A DNA stretch of 64,000 bases from positions 26,659-90,658 of the forward strand of contig NZ_BAUA01000108.1 in the NCBI RefSeq assembly GCF_000710915.1, in the 5' to 3' direction. The stretch's first letter is position 1. Every line of letters starts with the position of its first letter. The notes under the pieces were generated by a model. That model had not been told where the DNA came from, ran no database searches, and worked only from the letters and a program-made list of their open reading frames with translations. The stretch comes from Nocardia brasiliensis IFM 10847. GTDB lineage: Bacteria > Actinomycetota > Actinomycetes > Mycobacteriales > Mycobacteriaceae. The position numbers and the translations under genes are program-made. Shown here one piece after another: positions 52,122 to 60,644 of this stretch.

Positions 52122-53585
52122 TTATGCACCTTTATGTCTATCAGGCTTGGCGGAAACGTCGAGGGCACCCTGTGAACCCACTCGATCACTTGACGTGGTG
52201 TCTGACGATCCTGTCCACTTTCTGTATGCCGATGCGGAGCTGAATTTCCCGGGGACGCGCTCGATTTGCTGTGCAGCAATCAATCTTTGGAAGACACGTT
52301 TCACTGCATTTTCTGAGCCAATGCCTGTTAGTTCGCGGAGGGTTCTATTTCTGATTTCATCATGTGTCTCAAGGTACTCCATGCAAATTTCTTCGGGGGA
52401 GGCGAGGCGTTCGTGGCGGATGTTGACCAAGACTGAATTGGGCAACTCGGAAATGATGGGCGCCTTCAATTTTAAAGCCTTCATTGCATTGAATGCGGTA
52501 TTCAACCCTTCGCCCACGTCCTTGTTCGGAGGGTTCGGGAATTTATTGATCAGCCGGACGATCGTTCCATTCCTGGCGAAGCGTTCGTCGAGTATGTTGT
52601 CTGGCGTTATATGCGCTGGCAGTCGCCCGGGGCTTTCGACCTCGATTCGGTTGTCGAATATTCGTATATGAACGTCATCTGCCAGTCCGTAGTCGCGGTG
52701 AATCACCGCGTTGGTGATTATCTCGTGGATTGCTTCGCGTGGATATTTTATCTGGGACAAGCCTTGCCGACTGGCAACCTTGGTTTGCTCAACGATCTCT
52801 ACCACCTTATCGATGGCTGCATATATCTGGTCGTACAGCGATCCTTCTATGGTTATAGGATCGAACGTCAAGGCTTCGCGCGTGCCCTCGGAGTCAGTGG
52901 TTTTATATCGGTAGACTTTGATCGAAGATCTTTTTGGTAAAGCAACCTGTGGCTCATCGGAGAAGAGCAGCACGCCCCCAACAGTGGGAAGCCCCCCGCG
53001 TATAAGAAGCTGCTTTTTCAGCCATGGTTCCGGATCTGCGGTGGGTACTAGATCGATCATGAACCTGATAATTGACATCGAGTTGGTCAGCTCGTCTATC
53101 GGGTAGGCTATGGTTTCAGTTTCGAAGGATGTCAGGCCCTTTGCTCGTCGGAGTCGATCCATCGCCTCCGGGTTATCGGCCGGAATATTTTGTGCGCCAC
53201 GCCGTACGTACGGCTTGCCGTTGGAGGCAACTTTGATGGATGTGGATTTTTGTATGGTCACATGAAGAATCTTGCCGACTGCTCGATCGGCTTCGAGAAA
53301 CTCGTAGTCATGCTCTCCGCCCAGCGGGAATAATAGGTCAAAAATTTGGATATGACCGTTAGCTGATTCTAAATCATCGAATCCCCGCCAACGCCTCTTG
53401 TGGCTGGAAACTTCGTCGATTCCAATAAAAATTTCCCCGCCATCTGCATTGGCAAAAGCGCTTAGAGTTTTGGTTAACGCAGCAGGTGCGATGTCGATGG
53501 ATTTCAGGTCGCCGAATTGCCCCTCTTCCAGACTCAGGATGCGGCTGACCTGCTGACTGCTCACTCGAACCACCGAGATGCTCAC
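52122..53585 (-). CDS. AlbA_2 (Schlafen-type) domain protein with ATPase-like domain, low GC
   Basis: A 487-residue protein. Residues about 15-140 are an AlbA_2/Schlafen-like domain (EGQFGDLKSIDIAPAALTKTLSAFANADGGEIFIGID by position about 21-57, then GKPYVRRGAQN). Residues about 275-385 resemble HATPase_c_4, with YPREAIHEIITNAVIHRDYG (N-box) and GEGLNTAF. A winged-helix segment follows (RTLRELTGIGSENAVKRVFQRLIA). Such proteins act as regulators or in mobile and defence loci; the exact role is unknown. Two sampled 60-base lines are about 43-45% GC against about 65% in the neighbouring permease, so it was acquired. It ends 17 bases from the permease stop. The GTG at 53585 follows TAAAAT by 6 bases. 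Confidence 0.8.
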   Translation of the reverse strand: MSISVVRVSSQQVSRILSLEEGQFGDLKSIDIAPAALTKTLSAFANADGGEIFIGIDEVSSHKRRWRGFDDLESANGHIQIFDLLFPLGGEHDYEFLEADRAVGKILHVTIQKSTSIKVASNGKPYVRRGAQNIPADNPEAMDRLRRAKGLTSFETETIAYPIDELTNSMSIIRFMIDLVPTADPEPWLKKQLLIRGGLPTVGGVLLFSDEPQVALPKRSSIKVYRYKTTDSEGTREALTFDPITIEGSLYDQIYAAIDKVVEIVEQTKVASRQGLSQIKYPREAIHEIITNAVIHRDYGLADDVHIRIFDNRIEVESPGRLPAHITPDNILDERFARNGTIVRLINKFPNPPNKDVGEGLNTAFNAMKALKLKAPIISELPNSVLVNIRHERLASPEEICMEYLETHDEIRNRTLRELTGIGSENAVKRVFQRLIAAQQIERVPGKFSSASAYRKWTGSSDTTSSDRVGSQGALDVSAKPDRHKGA

Positions 53586-53597
53586 CTGTGGATTTTA
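53586..53597 (-). promoter_or_regulatory. Leaderless-type promoter of the AlbA_2 gene
   Basis: On the minus strand TAAAAT (53597 to 53592) lies 6 bases before the GTG at 53585, with no Shine-Dalgarno sequence. The 273-base spacer to the next gene (53586-53858) otherwise shows only a short palindrome, GCTCAAGCTGCTTGAGC, near 53837. Confidence 0.45.
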
Positions 53598-53858
53598 CTT
53601 CAAGTAGACGCTCTGCTGTCGCGATATCGGCCTACCTCGATCGCGCCAAAATGGTGTGCAGGTATCGCAGAGATGGACTGGCGATGTGGATTCGCACAAC
53701 ACGGTGTCGTGTAAGCGTCCCTCTGAGCGCAGGGTCGCTCGAAGAGGCGTTAGGTCATGGCTGCTCCAGGAGCGATGGCCTGGTGCAACGTCAAGTCCGT
53801 CCAGGATGCGGGTTGCGCTGGACAGACTTTTCGTAGCTCAAGCTGCTTGAGCACAAGG

Positions 53859-54281
53859 TTATTCGCCCCAGTAGGTGCCGAAGCTCCACAGGTTGCCCTC
53901 GGGGTCGCGGACCACGAAGCCGCGCGAGCCGTAACTCTCGTCCTGCAGGCCGCGGATCACCTCGGCGCCGGCGGCAGCGGCGCGCTCGAACAGCGCGTCG
54001 GGGTCTTCGCAGACCAGGTAGACCGAGTCGTTGCCGGGCAGCCGCTTGCCGAAAACGCCCGCGTCCTTGCACGAACTGCCGAACATGATGCCGCCGCCCA
54101 GCGGCCAGCGCATTTCCGCGTGCTCGATCACCGAGGGGTCGTCTTCGCGGGCGTACATCGCGGTCTGCACGAAGCCGAACGCCTCGGTGAGGAAGGCGGC
54201 CATGGCTCGGCTGTCCCGGAAGGTCATGGTGGGCCAGACCGCGGTGCGGGTGGTGATATCGGCATTCGCTGGATTCGTCAT
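53859..54281 (-). CDS. VOC-family protein (glyoxalase/bleomycin-resistance-like)
   Basis: A 140-residue vicinal oxygen chelate protein of the PhnB-like or YaeR-like type. FRDSRAMAAFLTEAFGFVQTAMY opens the first module; DPDALFERAAAAGAEVIRGLQDE and FVVRDPEGNLWSFGTYW form the second, with metal-site Glu and His-like positions only partly conserved. It may bind a small ligand or act in detoxification. The start is an ATG at 54281. It lies 10 bases downstream of the AraC-type regulator gene on the same strand, so the two are probably cotranscribed. Confidence 0.83.
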   Translation of the reverse strand: MTNPANADITTRTAVWPTMTFRDSRAMAAFLTEAFGFVQTAMYAREDDPSVIEHAEMRWPLGGGIMFGSSCKDAGVFGKRLPGNDSVYLVCEDPDALFERAAAAGAEVIRGLQDESYGSRGFVVRDPEGNLWSFGTYWGE

Positions 54282-54291
54282 GCGTCCAGCC

Positions 54292-55128
54292 TCACTCGGC
54301 CGACCCCGCGCCGTCTTGGACGGATGGAACCTCTTCGGCCAGCCAGATCGTCGGGCTGGCGCCCGCGAGTTCGGCGAAGTCGCGATTCAGATGCGCCTGG
54401 TCGTAGTAGCCGCACGCGGCCGCCACCTGGGCGATGGAGATATGGGACGGGGTGTGCTGCAGCATCCGCCGAGCCCGCTCGAAGCGGGCGATCCGGGCCG
54501 CCAGCTTGGGGCTCAGCCCGAACTCGGCGCCGAACCGTCGCGCCAAATGCTGTCTGCTCCAGCCGATCTCGTCCGCCAGGGCGCCGACGGCCAGCGTGCC
54601 GCCGGACCCGACCACCGTGCGCCACGCCCACGTCAGTTCCGGCCCGACCAGTTGTTCGGGCCGCGCGATCCGGCCCAGGATTCGGTCGCAGGTCGCGAAG
54701 CGTGCGGTCCAGGTGGCCGGTCCCTGCAACCGCTCCCACAGCTCCGTGCCGACCGGCCCCACGACATCCGCCAACTCGACCGAGACATCCCACAGCGCCG
54801 CCGCGGGCGTCCCGAACAGTGCCCGGCTGCCCAGCGGGGTCAGCGCGACCGCGACGCCCTCCTGATGACCGGTATGAGAGATGAGCGCGGAACTGGCCTG
54901 CAATCCGCCCAGAGAACACCGGTAGTCCTGAGGCGACTGCCGCGGATCGGTCTGCGCGACAACGTCGATGGTCGGCCCGATGCTGACGATGAACGTCATG
55001 TGCGCGGACGGCAGGCCACGGTGCAGGCCCGCCGGATACCCCACCATCCGGTAACCCACGTAGTGGTCGATGAACCGCGCGAGTACCGGCGCCGGTCGCG
55101 CCGTCACCATCTCGGTGCTCGGCTCCAT
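54292..55128 (-). CDS. AraC-family transcriptional regulator
   Basis: A 278-residue regulator with the C-terminal AraC/XylS HTH pair at about residues 165-260: first HTH LAVGALADEIGWSRQHLARRF, second SIAQVAAACGYYDQAHLNRDFAELAGASP. The N-terminal domain (DUF6597-like, with GYPAGLHRGLPSAHMTFIVSIGP) probably senses a ligand. The product should activate or repress the cotranscribed VOC gene or the divergent oxidoreductase. The ATG at 55128 is 7 bases after a TAGCGT box on the minus strand (55136-55141), giving a leaderless-type start. Confidence 0.87.
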   Translation of the reverse strand: MEPSTEMVTARPAPVLARFIDHYVGYRMVGYPAGLHRGLPSAHMTFIVSIGPTIDVVAQTDPRQSPQDYRCSLGGLQASSALISHTGHQEGVAVALTPLGSRALFGTPAAALWDVSVELADVVGPVGTELWERLQGPATWTARFATCDRILGRIARPEQLVGPELTWAWRTVVGSGGTLAVGALADEIGWSRQHLARRFGAEFGLSPKLAARIARFERARRMLQHTPSHISIAQVAAACGYYDQAHLNRDFAELAGASPTIWLAEEVPSVQDGAGSAE

Positions 55129-55135
55129 GCAGGTC

Positions 55136-55141
55136 ACGCTA
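55136..55141 (-). promoter_or_regulatory. -10 box of the araC-type gene, leaderless spacing
   Basis: TAGCGT on the minus strand lies 7 bases before the ATG at 55128. Confidence 0.45.
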
Positions 55142-55291
55142 CGCCTCGCGGGCCGTGGCGCAAGGTGGCCCGGCGGCGGCCGCGGCGCTTCACCGACGCT
55201 GCGGCCCGCCGGTGAGATGTCGCACTCGGGGGTGTGGTTCGACGGCGATCTGCGGTTACCGTGGCCACTTCTGATGAGTTGTGGAGGTGTG

Positions 55292-56215
55292 ATGCGTCGG
55301 GTCCAGTACGAGCGCAGCGGTGGTCCGGAAGTGCTCGAGGTCGTGGCGGTCGAGGTGCCGACGCCGGGTCCTGGCGAATTGCTGGTGCGGGTGGAAGCGA
55401 TCGGCGTGACGTTGCCGGTGGTGCGGAAGGTGCGCGAACAACGCGAGCCGATCGCGCTCGGCGGCGAGATCGCCGGTGAGGTGGTTGCCGTCGGTGAAGG
55501 AGTCACGGGCTACCAACCCGGCTATCGGGTGACCGGGCTGGTGTTCGGGCACGGCTACGCCGACTACGCCCTGCTCTCGGCGGCGATGGCCTCGCCCATT
55601 CCCGACGGCGGGTCCGCCGTCGACGCGGTCGCGCTGGTACGCAGCGGCCTGGTCGCGCTGGGTGCGCTCGACGCGGCGCAGCCCAAGGACGGTGAGTCGG
55701 CGCTGATCACGGCGGCGGCCAGCGGTGTCGGCCATCTAGCGGTGCAGCTGGCACGGCTGCGTGGCGCCGCACGGGTCGTCGGCGCGGTCTCCGATCTCGC
55801 CAAGGCCGAGTTCGTGCGCGATCTCGGGGCCGACGAAGTCGTGGAATACGGCCAGGAATCGTGGGGCGCGCCCGTCGATTACGCGCTCGACGCGGTCGGC
55901 GGCGAGCTGCTCGGACCGGCCATCGCGGCCGTCGCGCCCGGCGGACGGCTGGTCGCCTACAGCTCCGGCGGCGGCACCATCGAGGCCTACGACCTGCTCG
56001 TCGGGGCCAAAACGGTGATCGGCTTCCAGGTGGCGCGGATCGCGCAGGGACAGCCGGACCTGTTCGACCACTGGCGGCAGGAACTGTGGCAATTCCTCGC
56101 GTCGGGTCTGCTGCGGCCCGTCGTGCACGCGGAGTTCGCGCTCGACGACGCTGTCGCGGCGCATCGGGTGGTCGAGGGGCGGGCCAACCTCGGCAAGGTT
56201 GTCCTGGTGCCCTGA
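55292..56215 (+). CDS. Zinc-less quinone oxidoreductase / MDR-family dehydrogenase
   Basis: A 307-residue medium-chain dehydrogenase/reductase. The N-terminal GroES-like domain has YERSGGPEVLEVVAVEVPTPGPGELLVRVEAIGV (read by position, about 4-38) without zinc-binding cysteines. The Rossmann domain has ALITAAASGVGHLAVQLARL, the AAxGVG motif that binds NADPH. The C-terminus ends in EGRANLGKVVLVP as in quinone oxidoreductases. It probably reduces quinones or enones. The ATG at 55292 follows GGAGG. It is divergent from the AraC-type gene, which may control it. Confidence 0.88.
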   Translation: MRRVQYERSGGPEVLEVVAVEVPTPGPGELLVRVEAIGVTLPVVRKVREQREPIALGGEIAGEVVAVGEGVTGYQPGYRVTGLVFGHGYADYALLSAAMASPIPDGGSAVDAVALVRSGLVALGALDAAQPKDGESALITAAASGVGHLAVQLARLRGAARVVGAVSDLAKAEFVRDLGADEVVEYGQESWGAPVDYALDAVGGELLGPAIAAVAPGGRLVAYSSGGGTIEAYDLLVGAKTVIGFQVARIAQGQPDLFDHWRQELWQFLASGLLRPVVHAEFALDDAVAAHRVVEGRANLGKVVLVP

Positions 56216-56227
56216 TCGCATGCCGGT

Positions 56228-56259
56228 GGTTCCCACACGCTGTTTCGTGTGTGGGAACC
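56228..56259 (+). terminator. Hairpin between the quinone oxidoreductase gene and ychF
   Basis: GGTTCCCACAC (56228-56238) pairs with GTGTGGGAACC (56249-56259) across a 10-base loop, 12 bases after the oxidoreductase stop. There is no T-run, so termination efficiency is uncertain. Confidence 0.5.
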
Positions 56260-56316
56260 CTGGGCGATGCGGCCGGTGCAGGTAGGAGTGGGTCTGGCGC
56301 GTAGACTTCTCGTCTC

Positions 56317-57396
56317 GTGAGTCTCACCCTCGGAATCGTCGGCCTGCCCAACGTCGGAAAGTCGACGCTTTTCAACGCGCTGACCAAGAACGACGTGCTC
56401 GCCGCGAACTATCCGTTCGCGACCATCGAGCCGAACGTCGGCGTCGTGCCGCTGCCCGATCCGCGGTTGAACAAGCTCGCCGAGATCTTCGGTTCCGAGC
56501 GGATCGTGCCGGCCGTCGTGTCGTTCGTCGACATCGCGGGCATCGTGAAGGGCGCCTCCGAGGGCGCCGGGCTCGGCAACAAGTTCCTCGCCAACATCCG
56601 TGAGGCCGACGCCATCTGCCAGGTCGTGCGAGTGTTCGCCGACGACGACGTGGTGCACGTGGACGGCCGGGTCGATCCCGCCGCCGATATCGAGGTGATC
56701 GAGACCGAGCTCATCCTCGCCGATCTGCAGACCTTGGAGAAGGCGGTCCCGCGCTTCGAGAAGGAAGCGAAGATCAAGAAGGATCGCAAGCCGATCGCCG
56801 ACGCCGCCAAGGCCGCGCAGGAGATCCTGAACCAGGGCACCACCCTGTTCGCCGCGGGCAACAAGGTGGATACCGAACTGCTCAAAGAACTTTCGCTGCT
56901 CACCACCAAGCCTTTCCTCTACGTCTTCAACGCCGACGAGTCGGTGCTGACCGACGAGGCGAAGGTCGCCGAGCTGAAAGCCGCTGTCGCACCGGCGGAT
57001 GCGGTGTTCCTCGACGCCAAGGTGGAAGCCGAACTGCTCGAGCTGGACGACGAGTCCGCCCTCGAACTCCTCGAATCCATCGGCCAGACCGAACCCGGCC
57101 TGCACGCCCTGGCCCGCGCCGGTTTCCACACCCTCGGCCTGCAGACCTACCTCACCGCAGGCCCCAAAGAGGCCCGCGCCTGGACCATCCACCAGGGCGA
57201 CACCGCCCCCAGGGCCGCAGGCGTCATCCACACCGACTTCGAACGCGGCTTCATCAAAGCCGAAGTAGTCGCCTACGCCGACCTCGTCGAAGCCGGTTCC
57301 ATGTCCGCCGCCAAATCCGCCGGCAAGGTCCGCATGGAAGGCAAGGACTACGTGATGCACGACGGCGACGTCGTCGAATTCCGCTTCAACGTCTAG
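56317..57396 (+). CDS. ychF: Redox-regulated ATPase YchF
   Basis: A 359-residue Obg-family P-loop protein (OLA1/YchF), equivalent to M. tuberculosis Rv1112. The G1 motif is VGLPNVGKSTLFNALT (about residues 8-23), switch/G3 DIAGIVKGASEGAGLGNKFL, and the altered G4 position explains its preference for ATP over GTP. The C-terminal TGS domain includes TIHQGDTAPRAAGVIHTDFERGFIKAEV (read by position, about 287-314). It binds ribosomes and modulates stress responses. The GTG at 56317 lies 9 bases after a TAGACT box. It ends the conserved backbone in this window. Confidence 0.95.
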   Translation: MSLTLGIVGLPNVGKSTLFNALTKNDVLAANYPFATIEPNVGVVPLPDPRLNKLAEIFGSERIVPAVVSFVDIAGIVKGASEGAGLGNKFLANIREADAICQVVRVFADDDVVHVDGRVDPAADIEVIETELILADLQTLEKAVPRFEKEAKIKKDRKPIADAAKAAQEILNQGTTLFAAGNKVDTELLKELSLLTTKPFLYVFNADESVLTDEAKVAELKAAVAPADAVFLDAKVEAELLELDDESALELLESIGQTEPGLHALARAGFHTLGLQTYLTAGPKEARAWTIHQGDTAPRAAGVIHTDFERGFIKAEVVAYADLVEAGSMSAAKSAGKVRMEGKDYVMHDGDVVEFRFNV

Positions 57397-57503
57397 CGGA
57401 CAAGCGCACCGTCGAGGAACGAATAACAGCTCGAGCCCTGGTTACAGAGTTGCAGAGCAACTGAGCTCCTGTCCGGCGGGATAGGGGCTCAATCTATTGG
57501 GGC

Positions 57504-57607
57504 TCAGCGTGAGTAGGGTTTCGGGTTCTTCGCAATCGTGACAGCGGCGCGGGCGATATCATCTTCTGTCCAGGTTTCCGGGAAGAGATCTTTGTTCGGC
57601 TTAGGGT
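57504..57607 (-). pseudogene. Possible toxin-tail remnant (EndoU-like segment)
   Basis: Just beyond the 3' end of the 343-residue gene, in another frame, the minus strand reads NKDLFPETWTEDDIARAA, then VTIAKNPKPYSR and a stop at 57504. The FFP-x-W-T/S-xx-DI pattern resembles the end of EndoU-type and related polymorphic toxin domains, but there is no start codon or upstream domain in this frame. It could be a degraded toxin tail or chance similarity. It could also be the true C-terminus of the neighbouring gene after a frameshift. The assignment is tentative. Confidence 0.3.
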
Positions 57608-58632
57608 TCCTCGCGCGGCTCGACCGTGCCGTAGGTGACGATCTCTGCTTTGGCCGTCGCGGCGAGGTCGATAAGCCGCTCGAGTTTGTCCGAGGGCAGG
57701 AAACCGAGCACAAGTTCATTTTTGCCGGTGAAGACTCCGATCAACGCGGTACCGACCGCTCGGCAGTGATCGCCCAACAACCGAAGGTGGGCCTGGCGAT
57801 CAGCCTCGGTCTTGCCCCTGTGTATATCGCCGTCGTCCCAGTCCCAGGTCAGCCCTGCCGGGCAGGTGGGTAGCAGTGCTAGGCGGCTGCGAATCGCCGC
57901 TGGGTCGGCGACCGCGCGATGGAAGTGGGCCAAGCCGCCATCGACGCCGTCGAACAAGACCTCGATCAGTGCGTCTTCCGGATCGAACGCCGACCACGAC
58001 GCATTCTCCAGGACGTACTCCAACCTCCCACGCGCCTTTTCGGCGTCGGGTGCGAGGAGTTCGACAAGGTCGAAAAGCGCTGTCCGTTGCGCCGCCTCGA
58101 TGCGAGCGCTGTGGAACCTATCGCGGGTCCGGGGCAGGAAGTCGATGACCACTCCATACTCTCGGTCGTAACTGTCGAGGTCGTCGAGAATCCAGCTCTC
58201 ATTAGACCGGATCCGGTGAAACCTGAACGTGCCGCAAGTTTCGTTCACCCCGACGATGCATCGCAGCGGAATCGGTGCGCTCAGTTCACCAGCCATTCGC
58301 CCGACCTCACGAGCCAGGGCGATCCCTTGTCGAAGCAGGGTCCGCTGGGCGTCGACGCCGAAGATCGGCACCTCGGCATCTCTACTTTCCACGGGCACAA
58401 AATCTTCCAGGTGGAAGCGGGTTTCAGAGCACTCCCACCCGGTCAGATCCAAGGCACGCCCCGGTGCGTCATCCGCGTGCGAAGGAGCGGGTGCCCAGCA
58501 CACCACCTCGCCACGGCATTCGATCCCGGCATCCACCCAGGTCCGACGCAAGTCGGGCGCCAAACCTGCTTCCGGATCCAGGCCGCCGAAGCCGTCCCGC
58601 AGACCGAGTAGTCTCGCCGTTCGGTCGTCCAT
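57601..58632 (-). CDS. Protein of unknown function (343 residues)
   Basis: Not recognised. The protein is soluble, with alternating acidic and hydrophobic segments: TARLLGLRDGFGGLDPEAGL, RCIVGVNETCGTFRFHRIR, YGVVIDFLPRTRDRF, and LTWDWDDGDIHRGKTEADR. There is no signal peptide. The ATG at 58632 was chosen because an ATG at 58713 would place a near-perfect palindrome (58672-58693) inside the gene. A toxin-like tail in another frame lies at its 3' end, which makes an immunity-protein role conceivable; this is not supported by any recognised family. It is divergent from the 114-residue protein gene. Confidence 0.6.
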   Translation of the reverse strand: MDDRTARLLGLRDGFGGLDPEAGLAPDLRRTWVDAGIECRGEVVCWAPAPSHADDAPGRALDLTGWECSETRFHLEDFVPVESRDAEVPIFGVDAQRTLLRQGIALAREVGRMAGELSAPIPLRCIVGVNETCGTFRFHRIRSNESWILDDLDSYDREYGVVIDFLPRTRDRFHSARIEAAQRTALFDLVELLAPDAEKARGRLEYVLENASWSAFDPEDALIEVLFDGVDGGLAHFHRAVADPAAIRSRLALLPTCPAGLTWDWDDGDIHRGKTEADRQAHLRLLGDHCRAVGTALIGVFTGKNELVLGFLPSDKLERLIDLAATAKAEIVTYGTVEPREEP

Positions 58633-58947
58633 CTTTACCGTAAGCACGATCAAAGCTATCGCTCGGACCGAGTTCGAACACGCGTGTCCGAACAAACTAT
58701 GGTCGAACGGCACGCTGTCCTCGGCAGTCGCCGCTGCTGCGTACGTTGCCGGTGATCAGCGGGAAATTCCGATGGTCAGTAAACGCCGACTCTCGCTGCA
58801 CGCACGACGGCTAGCTCTCGGCGCGGGAACCCATGCCAGCCAACCAATCTGGGCGTCTTACCAATGCGCGAAATGTGGCATTTCAGGACGTTGGCCAGGC
58901 ATCGAAGCCGGTACCCTCTCCCAACTCCCGCGTAACATCTGGTCATC
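58633..58947. other. Spacer with a 22-base near-palindrome
   Basis: This 315-base spacer between divergent genes holds GTTCGAACACG / CGTGTCCGAAC at 58672-58693 (one mismatch), 40 bases before the 343-residue protein start; a TetR-type operator is possible. TAACAT at 58933-58938 is a -10 candidate for the rightward gene, 9 bases before its ATG. No other gene was seen. Confidence 0.45.
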
Positions 58948-59292
58948 ATGACCGGTCGGGATATCGTCGCTACAGGTTCGTGGCTGTATGACAATCACAT
59001 CGCCACACCGGTGTTCGTCGTTCGTCTCGACTACGACTTCTGGTACGAGCTGGGCAAGGAAGACGGCACGCTCGACGCGGATGAAGAACCGCTTCTCGAT
59101 TCGACCGGGCACGCCTACTATGTGTCCTTCAAAGCTCTGCGCGACCAGACACCGTTCTGGCCCGACTCCGGACCGTACCGTTCGGTCGAGGAGGCGCGAA
59201 AAGCGGCTGAATCCAGGGTGCCCTCTCCGGTCATCTGGCAATCCGGTGAACTGATTCTCCCGCCGCCAGACACACGTCGCAGCCCGCCCTGA
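58948..59292 (+). CDS. Protein of unknown function (114 residues)
   Basis: A small soluble protein, not recognised. It contains VFVVRLDYDFWYELG, DEEPLLDSTGHAYYVSFKAL and YRSVEEARKAAESRVPSPVIW, and ends in a Pro-rich tail. The strand-turn-strand start and the 'SVEEARKAAE' helix suggest a small alpha/beta fold. The ATG at 58948 has no strong Shine-Dalgarno sequence, but a TAACAT box is 9 bases upstream. It faces the 343-residue gene divergently. Confidence 0.6.
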   Translation: MTGRDIVATGSWLYDNHIATPVFVVRLDYDFWYELGKEDGTLDADEEPLLDSTGHAYYVSFKALRDQTPFWPDSGPYRSVEEARKAAESRVPSPVIWQSGELILPPPDTRRSPP

Positions 59293-59653
59293 ATCAGTAG
59301 GGCATGCGCTCGGTCGAACTCTCCGCAGCCGCGGTCGTCAATCGGACCACGTACCTGATCGGCGACGACCGCCACATCCACGCCGTCCACACATGACGAG
59401 AGCCGAGATCCAGATAGTCTGAGCCGCAACGTCTCTGGACGGCCGACCATCACGTCGTGGCCGCGTCGGTTCGCGCGGTAGGCGGCATTATCTGCGCCCT
59501 TGGCCGCATGGTCAGGTATCGCGATGCCCCCTTGGGAATCTCGAGGTGCGGGTCCAGAGGGGCGCACGGCAATCAGCCGCAGACCGATGAGTTCGGCACG
59601 CGCGCACCGTCTTCCCATGTAGATCAGATCCGAAAGATGAAGGGACAAAGACA
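59293..59653. other. Gene-free spacer
   Basis: This 361-base region shows no convincing gene. A 30-codon frame at 59304-59396 lacks a ribosome binding site. GAAGGGAC before the TTG at 59654 is the next gene's ribosome binding site. Confidence 0.4.
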
Positions 59654-60268
59654 TTGTCGAACAGCACACAGGCACCCAGCCGCCGGGTTGCCGCCGAGGT
59701 CACCGTGTCGATGGACGGTTACAGCAGCACCGGGCCCGAGGACGACATGAGCTGGTGCATGGACCACATCGCGACCGCTCAGAGTGAGAGCTACTACGAA
59801 AGCATTTGGCGCGCCGCCGATACCGCGGTCCTGGGCAGGGTCAACTGGGAAGGTTTCACCTCGGTATGGCCGCAACTGACAGCGGACCCGACCAGTTCCA
59901 CCCGCACCCGCAACCTTGGGCAGTGGCTGTCCGCAGTCGAAAAAGTCGTCTTCACCACGACCCTCGACCAAGCCGACTTGGACAAGACCGACTGGACCAA
60001 CGCCAGGATCGGCCGGGATCTCGAGGGCGAAGTCCGCGCGCTCACGCGGACCTGCGGCGGCGACATCCTGGTCCTCAACAGCGCCAGTATCATTCGTGGT
60101 CTGCTGGATGTCGATCTCGTGGACGACCTCTACTTGACGATCGTCCCCACCACGCTGGGCGCGGGTCTGCGACCACTTCCCGACAACCACACCTCGACCT
60201 GGCAGCTCGCCACAGCCACTACCTTCCCGCAATCCGGCGCCATTTCACTGCACTATCAACGCCCCTAG
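59654..60268 (+). CDS. Dihydrofolate reductase family protein (RibD C-terminal-like)
   Basis: A 204-residue protein of the RibD_C/DHFR-like fold. VTVSMDGYSS near the N-terminus, then ADTAVLGRVNWEGFTSVW, and GGDILVLNSASIIRGLLDVDLVDDLYLTIVPTTLGAGLRPLP (read by position, about residues 135-176) form the NADPH-binding core of this group. Members are usually annotated as dihydrofolate-reductase-like oxidoreductases of unknown substrate. The start is a TTG at 59654 preceded by GAAGGGAC; alternative starts would truncate the first strand. It stands alone. Confidence 0.82.
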   Translation: MSNSTQAPSRRVAAEVTVSMDGYSSTGPEDDMSWCMDHIATAQSESYYESIWRAADTAVLGRVNWEGFTSVWPQLTADPTSSTRTRNLGQWLSAVEKVVFTTTLDQADLDKTDWTNARIGRDLEGEVRALTRTCGGDILVLNSASIIRGLLDVDLVDDLYLTIVPTTLGAGLRPLPDNHTSTWQLATATTFPQSGAISLHYQRP

Positions 60269-60644
60269 GACAGGCCCCGCCGAGGACCGACTCACCTCGA
60301 CCGCATCTCCCATCGACGCTGATGCACGCCCATCGGCACTATCGGACGTTCGTGAGAGTGCGTACCTGGAGATCGGCAAGGACCGAATCCGCGGCAGCCA
60401 CGGCTCTCGCCCGGGCCACACGTGGTCATGGTCGACCGCGTCCGTCGCTGTGCGAGGCAATGGCCGCCGACGGAGGGCGCTCCCGCAGCCGAGGCCGACT
60501 AGATCAACAGATCCATCACCAAGACCGCGGTTCGTAATGGTCTTTGCCATGCCCCCAAGACTTGGGGCGATCTCGAGTCCATGCGTTGCGGTATTTTCCA
60601 TGCGATCGCCGCACCCTGGTCGGCGCGCAGAGGGAGCACGTCGT
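60269..60644. other. Promoter region of the DUF4189 gene
   Basis: This 376-base spacer has no gene I can support. It carries CCCCAAG-A-CTTGGGG at 60553-60567, a perfect 15-base palindrome 77 bases before the DUF4189 start, possibly a regulator site. Confidence 0.4.

Noticed and set aside
59304..59396. 30-codon plus-strand frame
   Set aside because: No ribosome binding site and no similarity that I recognise; probably chance.
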